This document shows, in pieces, positions 1-11,440 of a stretch of 64,000 bases of DNA. Every line of letters starts with the position of its first letter. The first letter of the stretch is position 1. Below the pieces are notes generated by a model. That model saw only the letters and a list, made by a program, of their open reading frames with translations. It ran no database searches and was not told the origin of the DNA. A program made the position numbers and the translations under genes. The DNA lies in assembly GCA_023238725.1 (NCBI GenBank), contig CM041540.1, positions 6,653,501-6,717,500 of the forward strand. The letters run 5' to 3'. The stretch is from Scortum barcoo. Its lineage: Eukaryota; Chordata; Actinopteri; Centrarchiformes; Terapontidae.

Positions 1-240
1 TGTGGTGGAGAGTTGGATAAGAAGATTGCTGCCACTCTCATTTGTGTCTGCAGCCGGTTAGCTTAGCTTCCCACAGTACAGAGTTTTATCTTGTTTGTTT
101 AATTTGTACAAAACGTGAAATGTGAAAATAACAACTTTATGGGTAGTTATGTTCCAGTCTATTTCTTGGCCAGGAAACCAGCAGAGGTTAATGCTCAAAG
201 CCAAGAAATAGTCTGGAACAACTCTCTTGCCAAAAGGTGA
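1..240. repeat. Fragment of teleost dispersed repeat (family A, foldback type)
   Basis: The window opens inside an old interspersed repeat. Phrases such as the 'gccggttagcttagctt' block and the 'atcttgtttgtttaat' block are typical of a family that I recognise from percomorph genomes. Related pieces recur at 8609-8926, 11335-11440 and 39280-39545. A long inverted repeat lies inside it: 150-170 pairs with 200-220, 20 of 21 positions, with a 29-nt loop. The left end is outside the window. Family recognition is from memory, not a database match. Confidence 0.6.
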
Positions 241-764
241 GTTGTTGTTTTCACACAAACAAGATATAACGTGTTGATTAATGAGCTTTACGGGTGCTGT
301 TAGGTGGACATGGGAAGCATTTGACGGAGCTAGGCTAAAGGTAAGCCAACTGGCTGTGGCCTTACATTCACTGAATACATAACACAGATGCACACACTTG
401 CAATCATAAATTATTACACTACTACATTTTCTTTCATTTGTAAAGGTATGAAGTCCATTCCTTTCCTGCCTCATGCTGAGGTTAAGTGCCTGACCTTGCT
501 TCACCCACCCTCCCCTGAGTCGTATCTGAACCTGGGCTTGTGGAGATTTGGAGAGGAATTTACTGTCAAAGTGTTTTCACTCTCCCACAACAAATACCAG
601 AAGATATTCTTGATAATGCATCTTAGGCTATGGGGAAGAGAAAGGCAGTGAGATGAGCTTAAATGACGGTTGATCTTTCATATTTCAGTGGGATTTAATG
701 ATCAAAGGTTAGACCTAATTATTTTTTAACCACGTGAGCGGCATTGAGTTTAGTATTTGTGGTT
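241..764. other. Intergenic, nothing recognised
   Basis: I see no gene, RNA or clear repeat in this stretch. Open frames are short and show no family motif. Confidence 0.5.
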
Positions 765-1085
765 TTGAGTGAGATGTTTGAACAACTAATGGATGGATTG
801 CCATGAAATTTTACATTCACCTCATCCCCCTCTGGACGAGTTACTTTGGTCAGCCGTTTTCATCCAGTGCCATCATCAAGTGAACATTTCAAACTGTCCA
901 GTGCTAACAACAAATTACCTGCAAAACCAACGAGGTTCCCACCTGTCTCAACTACACCATGTTTTTAGAGTGAATTTGCAACTGTTGGCATGCTAACACA
1001 CTAAGATAAAATGATGAACACCTGCCCATCAGCACGTCAGCACTGTCATTGTGAGCTTGTTAGCGTAAAGTGCTGCTGTGCTTAA
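765..1085 (-). repeat. Degenerate teleost repeat (family B), reverse orientation
   Basis: Read on the minus strand, this contains a 'ccatccat-tagttgttcaaa' block and a 'tgctaacaag' block, the same diagnostic phrases found on the plus strand at 7600-7690 and 14150-14570. It is an old copy of a common teleost interspersed repeat, with no coding capacity left. The edges are approximate. Confidence 0.5.
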
Positions 1086-4000
1086 GTACAGCCTCACAGA
1101 GATGTTAGTTCTGTTAAACATGATTGACACATTAAATAAAACTCTTCCTCCTTTCTCACTGTTATGTAACCCACACAGAGTAAAACTGGTCTGCAGTGTC
1201 TCTCTGGATTTATACACAGCAAGAACAATGCAAACCTCAGTGGTTTGCATTTCACTAAATACCGAACCACAGATCACAATAACTTGCAGATGAAACTAAG
1301 ACTCAGACTCAACCAAAGTTCTGCTGTCAAACAGGAAGACTTCCTGAGTATTGTCGGCAAGAATAGCATCAGCCTTCAATGTCCACATTTCACACATAAC
1401 TAGCAGCCTGTTTTACCTGTAATCAGCGTCTATATCTACGCATGAATGAATGCCAACACTTCTTGATAAATCTTTTTCCTCAAAAGTTTTGTTTGGCTTT
1501 AAACTTTTTCTCACAGAGATAAAAATCACGGCCAGGCTCACCTAAACACTTAAAGCTGCCTTTTGTTTATACTCCGAGCTGTGGGCTGCTACTGACTCGG
1601 CCTGTATATCATCTCCAGAGTCTATACGTAGTGTGTGGTTGCAGGGGCGTTGGAGATGGAGTATGTGGGGAAATGAGAGGAGATCTGCTGCAGCCCACAT
1701 GCCCCCTTCAGATTCTCTGATGTGGCTTCATGACTTCCTAGGAAATGCAAGGCCTTCTGGGATAGCACTTAAGTGGTCTCCAGAGTTTTACGAGCGTGTG
1801 TTTCGAGTGTGAATGAGTGCGTGGGCTTATATCTCAGCGTATCTCCGTTATCTCCGTTTCTTCTCCGCCATTCACAGTGTTATTGTTAAACTCTCGCTCT
1901 TTGATGTGTGAGGACACAGTTGAATAACTGCTGCTCTCCAAGAATTAGGGAGTGTCGCCGCAAACAAAAGGGCAAAGCAGACTATATCTACACAGGTGAT
2001 TTTTCTTATGGGTGGGGTGTGCTGATAACCTATGGAGGGCTCTGCCTCTGAAATCTCACTTCCGCCTTAAAGCACAATGCCATTGCAAGTGTTTTCTCAT
2101 GGGTTGTTATCAGTCTTATTCAAACAAGGTGCTCTGGCTCATGAGATAAACAGTGAGCCATTATCTTTGCTATCTCATGTCTGTGATGCATTAGGGGCTA
2201 CTTTAATGGATAATAAGAGAGTATATGAGGAAAAATGTTAATGTTCAGGGATATATAATACTGCTATATAATAATGCTTTCCTGCTTTTTGTTAAGTGAA
2301 TAAGGCTGCTGAGAGGCCCAGCCCCTCTCATCTGCAGCCTGTTATGGCGGAGCAGGAGGATGACATCATATTGGTTTCGGAGCGGCGGCTGGTAATTGGC
2401 CCGCTTTCCTCCTCCAGCGGCACGGGCCAAACAGAACACACAAGTGGAGCCAGGCAATGCAAGTCAGATGCACCGGGTTTTTCCAGAGTGGCTGGTGGGG
2501 CCTCAGTGCAGACTGAGAGCCAAGAGGCCTCGAAGAGGGGTGCACCGATCCAACTGTAAATGTCAGAAATGAATGAAGGGCCTCAACTCAAAATGAAATC
2601 TGATATAATGCGCCCCAGGCCAGCCTGTTTGATCTGCTGTACAATCCACTGCTGTAGTCGTCTGGATAGCTGCTCCTATTCCCCATGATATGACACTGCA
2701 AAAGCGTTTTCATGTGAAAGTTTTTGCGAGAGCCAACGTCAATGAGCTCTCAGCCCACATGAAGTTCCATTACAGTAAGACTGAACTGCTGCACCTCTGG
2801 GCTGCAGAAGAGCCACAGCCAGTGATTGTTTGTAATATTACAATTGGTGAGCAGTTTCTCAGTTCTGAAGAAATTCACATGCCTTGCAATGCGGATGCAT
2901 TACTGCTGGTAGATGATATAAAGCTCCACAAGGCATTATTCTGAAATTCCTAGCACATGTGAATAATGGCCAGAGGATGAAACATCTGGAAATAAGATTA
3001 AACCTCTGCAGGTTCAGATGTGTTTCTTGTACATGAAAATCCCATCAGCAGGACAATAACATTCAAAAACAACTAATCCCATTACTTTCTTAAGCAGCTA
3101 TTTGATGTGGCAGCATCAGTAAAGCCTAATTGGTTGCAGTGGATGTGTGAATGAGACCTGGTTCTACCCTGTGGCCACTCTCACACACAACACATGGGCC
3201 GGGCAGAGATGTTGGATACCTCTGGTCTAATAAAGCACAGTCTTTATCTTTTATAGAGGCTTTTCAGTCATACCACCATGTTTCCTGCTATGTGGTGGTT
3301 GCACAAAAAAACAGAGGTGTGCTGATCTTCTGATTACATAGGCGGAGGATTACATAAACCTCTCTAATCATCTAGTTATCATCTAAAGGCACGGTTGTGA
3401 GAACACGTTTGGTGTCTAAAGCCTGTGTGGGAAAACATGCGTTCCTGCTGTGTCAAAAGAGGGTGCAGTGCTCAGCGTGTTGGCACGTGCCCGTCCGCCT
3501 GTCTGTTGCCCATTGTTGTTTCCCCACATCAGTGACAGATAAATGGGTGTCAGTTGTGAGCAGAAGGTCTTGTAGGTGGTGAGAACATCAGAGTTCCTGT
3601 CATGGCCAAGATGCAACTCAGCGTCTGTGGGCAAAAACGACTGACTGAGCAAAAAACTGCTTTCACTGAAATGAGACTCTGAATGCTTTCACTCTCAGTG
3701 CACTGTCAGGTATCACACTGAGCTGTGAAGTTGTGCACAGAAATCACTCAGTGTTGTTACCATGACAAAGTAAATACTTTATTTGTTGTATGTTTAATGG
3801 CTTTCCGGCAGTGTTTGAGTATCTTGTAGCCTGAAAGATGAGATACAGATTGGTGATGCATATAATAAAACTCACTCCCTTTGTTTTTTAGGTAAATAAA
3901 GAAAATCAAGTTGTGTTTAAAGTCACCGCGGTCAGAGCATCTTAGAGTAAAACAACACTGACACTGATTTTGAGTTTCTGGCCACCTGGAAAAGTTCAAA

Positions 4001-6925
4001 TACCAATTTTAGCTCTGTTTTTGATCTTCACCAGCTCCTGACGGAAATGTCTGTTTTTTTAGCTGCTAAATGTTACGCTTCATGTTCACCAACTATTTGC
4101 GTTTGCCATTTGGCATTGGGCAGTGTACAGTAGGTCTATCAGAACCTTTTCAGCACAACAATGCACACATAACTGTAAAACTACAACAGTGGGTTGAAAG
4201 ATATTGAAGCAGCTAAATGCAAATCTTCATATTTAAAGTCCCTAAGTGTATAGTATATATAGTACTATATATATATATATATATGTAGTTCATAGGTAAT
4301 GTTCATAGGTGTTTGTTGAAGCATTCTTACAAAAACTCCAACCACAATAACAATAATAACCTTTCACTTCCTATCATAAGTCATCTGAGAACAGGAAAGC
4401 GAATTTTGAATGGGCAGGTGGCTGTGTGAACTCCATTAAAGTGCTGGTCAAAACTTGATTTAAATGTGAACTTCCATGTAGCCTATCTTTCAGTTTTTGC
4501 TGCTGCTGGTGCACATTTCCCAGTACATCCTCTCTCAGCTGGTGAGCTAGCTGTCGAGGCAGAAACTGTGCCGGAGGGAGGAAATGATTATAGCATAAGG
4601 GAATGTGTTATCACTTTCTCCCTCTGGTGCATACTTTTTCAACCAGTTGAATGTCATATATTTGTGTTTCTTATCTGTAAGACGAGAAAGAGGCACATTT
4701 CAAAACTTTGGATGAAAATGACACGTGTCCGCTGCATTTTTTAGATTTGAGCGCTTCCGTGTGTCATGTCAAGGCGATTAGTCAGGACTGGACATGTGCA
4801 GTGAAATATCAAATGTCACGTAGGCTGTTGTGTGGCTGCACAGTGGAAAAGTCTATATCATGTTGCCCATCCATCAAATGCTGCTCTCTGGAGGAAGCAG
4901 ACCCAGCTGTTGTTAGCCATTGATACCTTTGTTGTTCCTCTCTGTTGAACCGCAATAGTCTGCAGTCGCAACCCTCAGCTGCTGTTACTTCACTTCATAT
5001 TCATAGTCTGTCTGCTTCAAAAATGTCTGCCTCATTCTTTCTCTTACGGTAATGTTAAACTTGAACCTGGCTGATGACTTCTGGCCATCAACTCAGAAAT
5101 GTCAGCTATCCAGCAGGTATAGAAAGACTCTTAGCCAAACCCTGAAACATATAGTTAAGTTGTAAAACCTTAATTTGATGTCTTTTTAGGCATTACTCAT
5201 GGTCACATTCTTTACATAATACCTATAAAACATTTAGAAACTACTCTCTTTGTTTGGACAACCTAAAGGCCACAGGTAAAACACAGTATCAACCAAACTA
5301 TGCCCACAGAGAGGCCATAGAGAGAGAAAAATCTTCTGAGGCCATGTTTTACTATATTGAGCATTTTAAATGTTATCGAGCAAAAACAAGAACCAATTTG
5401 TTTGCAGACTTTAATTCATTTGTTCACATTTTGATTAACTGGTTCGAATGGGATACAGTTCATTTGCATGTTTCTGTTACCATGTTTCGATTAATTTGTT
5501 GTCACAAACAATAATTAGTCATTCATCCAGCTGGCACCTTCTTAAGGCACTTGTCCTCTGTGATAGCTTTGGATAGAGACTCTGTAATTAAGCTTTACTT
5601 TAGCTGGAACTGATGAACTTTTAATCCTTTGACTTTGAAAGTATCGATAAATCAAAACTTGCAATAATCTTGAATCAAATAGAGTTCTGACTGCTCAATG
5701 TAGTAAAATGAGGTCTCAAAATTAATTTAATTTATTTTAATTCATAAATGAATAAATATAAATATGTAATTTAAAGGCAGCTTACGAATAAGATGAATTT
5801 CACTGGAGTCAGAAGCTGCAGAGAAATGCCACTTGGCTAATTAGCTTATAGCAGGACCTTCAGAAGATCGGAAGATTCAGAAGATTCAGAAGCTTTAGTT
5901 ACACCCGTATTTATGTGGTGTAATAAACTACAATTTTTATATTACAGGATGAACAGGAAATACTGTCTAAATTAGTATTTGATTAAGGCTATCTCAACAG
6001 CTAGCTTTAATTAGATTTTTACATGCTTTTTATTCTTCTATTTTTCCCCAAAATTACATATTTCCATGGCATAATCTTTTTATATGGGAAAGTAGGATGC
6101 CACAGAGTTAGATTCTGGTCTCAGTTTTGGTCTAGTTGGTGCGGTTTGGCTTTGCAGGGCAGTATAGATGATGCTGATCTTGAATGTTGTGATGTGGGAA
6201 TTTGGTCTACCATATTTGTATTAGCTTATACAGACTGAACTCAGGGAATGCAAACATATACAGTCCCCTTCACATCTGAGGACACATATCAACTTGACAG
6301 CCGTGACTGCAAAAGGTGGAGAGAGGAGCCGCACCTTGAAAGCCCTGGCAACTTTTCATGTCTAGCAAACAGCCACATGTGTCAAACTTCTCCTCCCACG
6401 CTGCACATTTCACACATTCCTCAAGAATGTTTGCTTTTTTACCAGGTCAAGAGAACGAATCCAGCACTGCATTGTGCGTCTCGCTGGCTTTTGTGCAGCT
6501 TTTGGAGGTCATTCTGTGAGACTGTTTCATCTTGTGCAATTCATCCCCTGCCCAGTCATCAGTTTTTCTGCAGTCCGATTGAAACTCTTGCTTCTCCCAG
6601 TGAGTATTTATGTCTTCATGGGCTAACCATAAAGAGAGCCTCCCTGTGCTTTCATTTCCTCAGTGACAGTGGGAATCCTGACCAAGGGCCTGAGCTCTGG
6701 CCATGGCTCTAACCATAACAAATGCCCCACTACTTCCTGTTATCAATGATTACATAAGCATCGGAAACAAAGACATCCTAGCCCCCCCCTCCCCTGATTT
6801 CCATGAGAATGGAATAATTGCACGTTTTATCCTGATGCTGTGAATTTTTGCACAGTATCACACCCTGTGCTGTTGCTGTGGGATAGTGTAGCTCTTTACA
6901 CTGTGCAAAACTGCATGCATCCTTG
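1086..6925. other. Intergenic, no gene recognised
   Basis: About 5.8 kb upstream of ccnd2 without a recognisable exon. The longest frame (6248-6712, 154 codons) starts near the end of this stretch, has no domain or splice context and looks like chance. A short TA microsatellite lies at 4265-4284, and 5868-5900 has a small 'cagaagatt' tandem. GC-richer patches such as 2310-2560 could be conserved non-coding elements, but that needs comparison with another species. Confidence 0.45.
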
Positions 6926-6929
6926 TTTC

Positions 6930-7110
6930 AAACAAGACAAAGTTTGCAGCCACATTTGAGCTGTGCTTTGTAAATGCTAATGTTTGATAGGTATAGGACA
7001 CCAGGTTTAACATGCTCACAATCTTAGTTTTGTGCTTTAGCATGCTAACATTTGCTAATTAGCACCATGCAGTTGAGAATTTCATTAGTTTTGTATGCAA
7101 GAGACCAGAC
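6930..7110 (+). repeat. Degenerate teleost repeat (family B), 5' part
   Basis: Contains the 'agcatgctaacatttgctaa' and 'ttagcaccatgcagttga' phrases typical of family B. The matching 3' part of the same family appears at 7600-7690, so the two may be one element split by later sequence. Confidence 0.55.
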
Positions 7111-7599
7111 ATCCCATTTTGTCTAGGATTTTCCTGGTTTTCATACAGGGTTTCCCCAAGTCCCGACATCTGTAAAATGCAACCATGTGCTTGTTTTCAA
7201 TGTTTATTACCAAATCGTCACAGTTTTCAGCACAATTTAAATAATAATTATAATATTATACTTGTTTTCAGCAGCTACATGGACATTTATCATGTTCTGT
7301 CTCACTCATTATTACCTAACGCAATGCATAAAACATAAACAATGCACCAGGCATCTGAATCTAATATTGATTTGTCTATATGCATGACTGTCAGTGTTGT
7401 CTGAGCAACAGAAATGCTGCATTCATGGCGTCATGGTGTTGAAAGGTGTGCTTGGTAGGTGTGAAATATTTGTCTCCCATTCATTTGAAAATGCCTATGA
7501 TGCTTGCATATGTGCGTGTACATATGATTAAGATTTATGGTTTGGAAGTATGAAAATATGATCACCCAATTTTCCTATCTAAAGGAAAGGTCAGAGTAC

Positions 7600-7690
7600 T
7601 AACGTTGATACAGATCATTCCCTGGGGACTATGAACATATATGCCAAATTTTATGGCTTTCCATCCAATAGTTAATTAGATATTTCAGAC
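7600..7690 (+). repeat. Degenerate teleost repeat (family B), 3' part
   Basis: Carries the 'cctggggactatgaacata' and 'tccatccaatagtta' blocks also seen at 14470-14520 and, in part, at 57120-57140. Confidence 0.55.
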
Positions 7691-8608
7691 TGAACAAAAG
7701 AGTTAGCAAAGCTGAAAAGGTGTTCAGGCGGTTGATACCACTCTTTGTTTATGCTCTGACCAGAAAGTGTAGCAGCTGTGTTACAGGACAAGCTACTACA
7801 GGTATCTACAGCCAGTCTACTGTGTGATGTGATGTCTTTCATGCACAGTATGTAGGTCACTAAAATGGGAAGGTTTCCCATTATCGACAATGCTGAGGAT
7901 GCAGAGTGACATCGCCGGAACTTCAGTAGAGCTCCCCAGGGACAAAGCCTCGGTCCTGGGAAGCAGCGGCCAAGGATCAACTTGACCATTGCAGCTTCAG
8001 GCTGCAGCAGCACTGTGAACCTCACTCTTTCCCAGCGTGGGTCGGCCCACAGCTGACATCTGAACAACTACTGAAAGAAGTCTCGTTCCTCCCAGACTTT
8101 TGGTGGGAAGAATTGATGAGGTTCTCTTCTTTGACTCTAGGCAAAGAGAAAAACGTTTTCTCCAGGGCGGTAACTATTATTAACAGGCCTGATAGACTGC
8201 TAAACATTGTGGGAATGTTTGGTTGGATCAAATGTCATATTTCTAGGAGTGTGAAATGATTTTGTGTGTGTGTAGCATGCTGTATCATGATCAGTCTGAT
8301 CCACCTCTCATAGCTCGGGGGGCTCTTAGCTCAGTAACAAAGCCCTGGTATCTGGTTCTGCAAGCTTGTTATTTGATTAAGGCAAATCTCCTCGTTTTGA
8401 TTTCAACTGGTTTTGTCTGTGGTGGAAGTACATTTTGCTCTCTTTTTATGTGTCTATACTAAAGCTCAGCCTGTTCAACTGGATTTGGAGTTCTCTGAGC
8501 TAAAAAGAGCTGCACCCAGAGTAATGTGTAGAGGGAAAAAGACATGGGAAAATCCTGACTGAACTGTTTTAGGATGACAAATTATAGCAGAAAAATCATA
8601 TTTATTAC
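7691..8608. other. Intergenic, nothing recognised
   Basis: No gene or clear repeat was recognised. Overlapping frames on the minus strand at 7672-8231 show no domain signature. Confidence 0.45.
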
Positions 8609-8928
8609 AGAAATAGTTTGACATTTTTGGAAATAGGCTTATTCACTTTCTCGCTTGATGAAAGGACACTACCTAAATGTACCTATGAATGTACCTATCT
8701 TTAAATCTCACTACTTAACATATTATACGTCAATGTTTAATCCATACAAATAGTGGAAATTGAGCTTTAAAGATGCTATTAGGCAGTTTTTTTGCTTCCA
8801 GACAGAGCAAGGCTAGCTGTTTCCCTCTGTTTCTGGGATTTATACGAAGCTAAGCTAACTGTCTCCTATATAATTAATGGACAGACATAAAGTGAATAAG
8901 CCTGTTTCCCAAGATGTCAAACTACTCC
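8609..8928. repeat. Complete foldback (MITE-like) element with terminal inverted repeats, family A
   Basis: The left end (about 8611-8647) and right end (about 8891-8926) are inverted repeats of about 36 bp with roughly four mismatches. Both read 'agtttgacat...ggcttattcact' inward. The interior contains the 'gaagctaagctaactgt' block that recurs in the family A fragments at 1-240 and 39280-39545. No transposase is encoded, so it is non-autonomous. Confidence 0.65.
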
Positions 8929-11334
8929 TCTAACTGTGTAACTAACTGGGTAGGAAGAGGCTTGGATTGAGTGCAGATTTAATCTTTATACCAGCGGATA
9001 GGGCAATTACTTAGTTTGTTCTCATAATTCTGCACTTGAATGAAAGATGAGATGATTTCAGTAATGTTGCCCAGTACGTGAAATCCCTTGGCATGGCCAG
9101 AGACAGGAACGCCCTGGTGGACACAGATTCAAGCTGATGGTCTGGGCGCCACCAGGCAGGTTGGCCCCTCTGTTCCACTGGACCTCCACTGGACCCCCCA
9201 CCCATAACACGATCAAAGCCAGGCTGGATGTCAGGGGACAGGGAAGAATGATATTGTCATCCACCCCTGACCACGCCATCACCACGCAAACTTGTATCAT
9301 GGCATTTCCTGCAGATAGGCCTGGTATGCCCATTTTTGTCTGTTTTTTAAATTTTTTTATTCTTGGGCTCTCAGGAATGCCAAATTACACAATATGCAAG
9401 GGAAACATTGGATTTCACCATCACCCTAAGTGTTTGTTTGTTTGCATCGCAAACTGTGGTGGTAAATTCAGCGCGAGCCAGAGATGGACCAAAAATTGCT
9501 TTGTGGTTGAAGTGAAGTGGTCGTTTCAGGACTATATCACGCTATATAGGCATTGCTTCCTGTATTTCACACACTCTTCCTTTGTCCTCCATGCTTAATT
9601 GGATAAATGTAGTCTGTTTTGCAATGCCATAGTCGGCCAAGAATGCTAGAATGGTTTCAATTTTAAGACAAAGTCATTACAACAAGAGTTACCTCACAGA
9701 AACAATATTTCCCACTCCCACTTAGATCTATTAAACTGACAATACTTATCAGTGTGCATTGATATGTTTGATCTGGCTTCAGTTTCCATATCTGCAATAC
9801 ACGAGGGCCATTATTGTGGTCATGCTCATAAGAGGTTGATTTCCATCCTTCTGTTCGAATGGATGGGACATTTTGGGGGTAATAGGGGCCTTCTGAGGCC
9901 CCCTGATGAATTTAATCAAGCACTGAGACCAATGAGGTGAATTAAGGCTAGAGCTGACTCAGCCTTACAGAGGCCTCTTTATGCCGCTGCCGAAGTCGAG
10001 GGGGCCCAGGGTTAGCATGCATCACACACAGGAAAACACCAGGCAGCTCTCAGACAGTCCAGGCCCCAGCAGTCCGCCCCTGAATCCCTCCCTGCTCGCC
10101 GTCTATAAGGAGCATATCGCCTCGCTACAGCCACTTTCAAAGAGCTTTCGTTCACATTGCGAGGCCCCCCATTTCCTCTTCTCTCTCAGGAGGGAAATGT
10201 AAGTGTGCAGGAGTGGAAATGTTGCAGAGTCAAAGGGAAGTGAATGGATGAAGAAAGCAATGTTATTTGTGGAACAGTGAGGCCCATTGGCTTAAAATAA
10301 ACTCACACAAAATGACTTACTGGAAACTGCTCAGTCCTCTGCTGCTGATTAATGCTTCATTTTTCTATGGGTACAGAGAGTGTTTGTGAGAAGGACATAA
10401 AGAGAAAGACTAACTTTTGTTTGATCCAAGGTCACCGAGTGGCCAGCTGCAAGGCCCTCTATCTACCCCTGGGATCTATCTTTCTATTGGACATCCTGTC
10501 CCTGATGAATTGTCACTCTTCTCATTTAAGATCACACAGAGGAAGTAGGCCAGTGCCAGGACACACCCACTCGTCCTCGCCGTCCAATCGGTTCGCTCCT
10601 GTTGTCCAGCATCCTTCTCACTCAGAAAACTACAGCTGCCGCAGGAGCTCCTCCGCTGGAATTTTTGTTTGTGTCCTTCCTTCCCTAATCTCTGACCACA
10701 CACACTTGTTCACTTGTGACAGGCAGGCGCTGCCTCTTGGCCCCGACCCAGTCCCCCCCGCACACCCCCCATCTTCTGCACCGCCCTGAGACATCTGTGT
10801 GTTGTGAGGCAAATGAGTAGGAAAGCTGGGGGAACTTCAGAGTCCACTGCTGGAACAGAGCAAGGGGGCCCCCACAGCTGAGTTACATAACAGTCAGAAA
10901 TCGAACTGTATGCTCACATGAAGCTCATAACTTTCTTTTGCAGACGCATGCCGAGCTCTCATACCGTGAACATGGACATTACTTTACATGCACATATGCA
11001 CTTCTTTTTTTTTTTTTCAGACAGACGTAATACTCATCTTATCCAGATAACTAAGTGATTCTTTCTACACATAAAGTTTGTTCACTGTGAAAATGAGAGG
11101 ATGTGATCTCATCCAATTAAAATCCAACCTATGTCGCTTGCCGCTTATGACTTAATCCAGACTTCCCCTTTGTGCCAAGAGTCCCTACCCACCCTCCACA
11201 TGTAGAAAAATGAGAGTTCTTCAAGGGCTTCGGATAGGGACACTAGATCTACATGCATTAGATCTGAAAAAAAAAAAGATGATATTGCAAGTGTAGGACT
11301 TTTCACATTCTTCAAGAAAGAAATATGCTTGTTT
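8929..11334. other. Intergenic, no gene recognised
   Basis: There are two GC-richer patches (9060-9330 and 10540-10800). Frames of up to 153 codons overlap on both strands there, as expected from base composition. No domain, splice pair or RNA gene was recognised. Confidence 0.4.
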
Positions 11335-11440
11335 GCTTTTTGGTGGAGAGTTGATGAGAAGATTGCCACCACTCTCGTAACAGTGCGTTAAATATGAAGC
11401 TTAATATGAAGCTAAATATGAAGCTAAATATAGCTTGTGC
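11335..11440 (+). repeat. Family A fragment with short tandem duplication
   Basis: The 'ggagagttgatgagaagatt' phrase parallels the start of the window (family A). It is followed by a three-fold imperfect tandem of 'aatatgaagct' at about 11391-11430, which suggests local slippage inside the repeat. Confidence 0.5.

Noticed and set aside
6248..6712. 154-codon open frame on the plus strand
   Set aside because: No domain, no splice context, Cys/His/Ser-rich composition typical of chance translation; no family recognised.
9137..9598. 153-codon plus-strand frame in a GC-richer patch
   Set aside because: The minus strand is also open over the same bases; no domain or splice signals fitting a gene.
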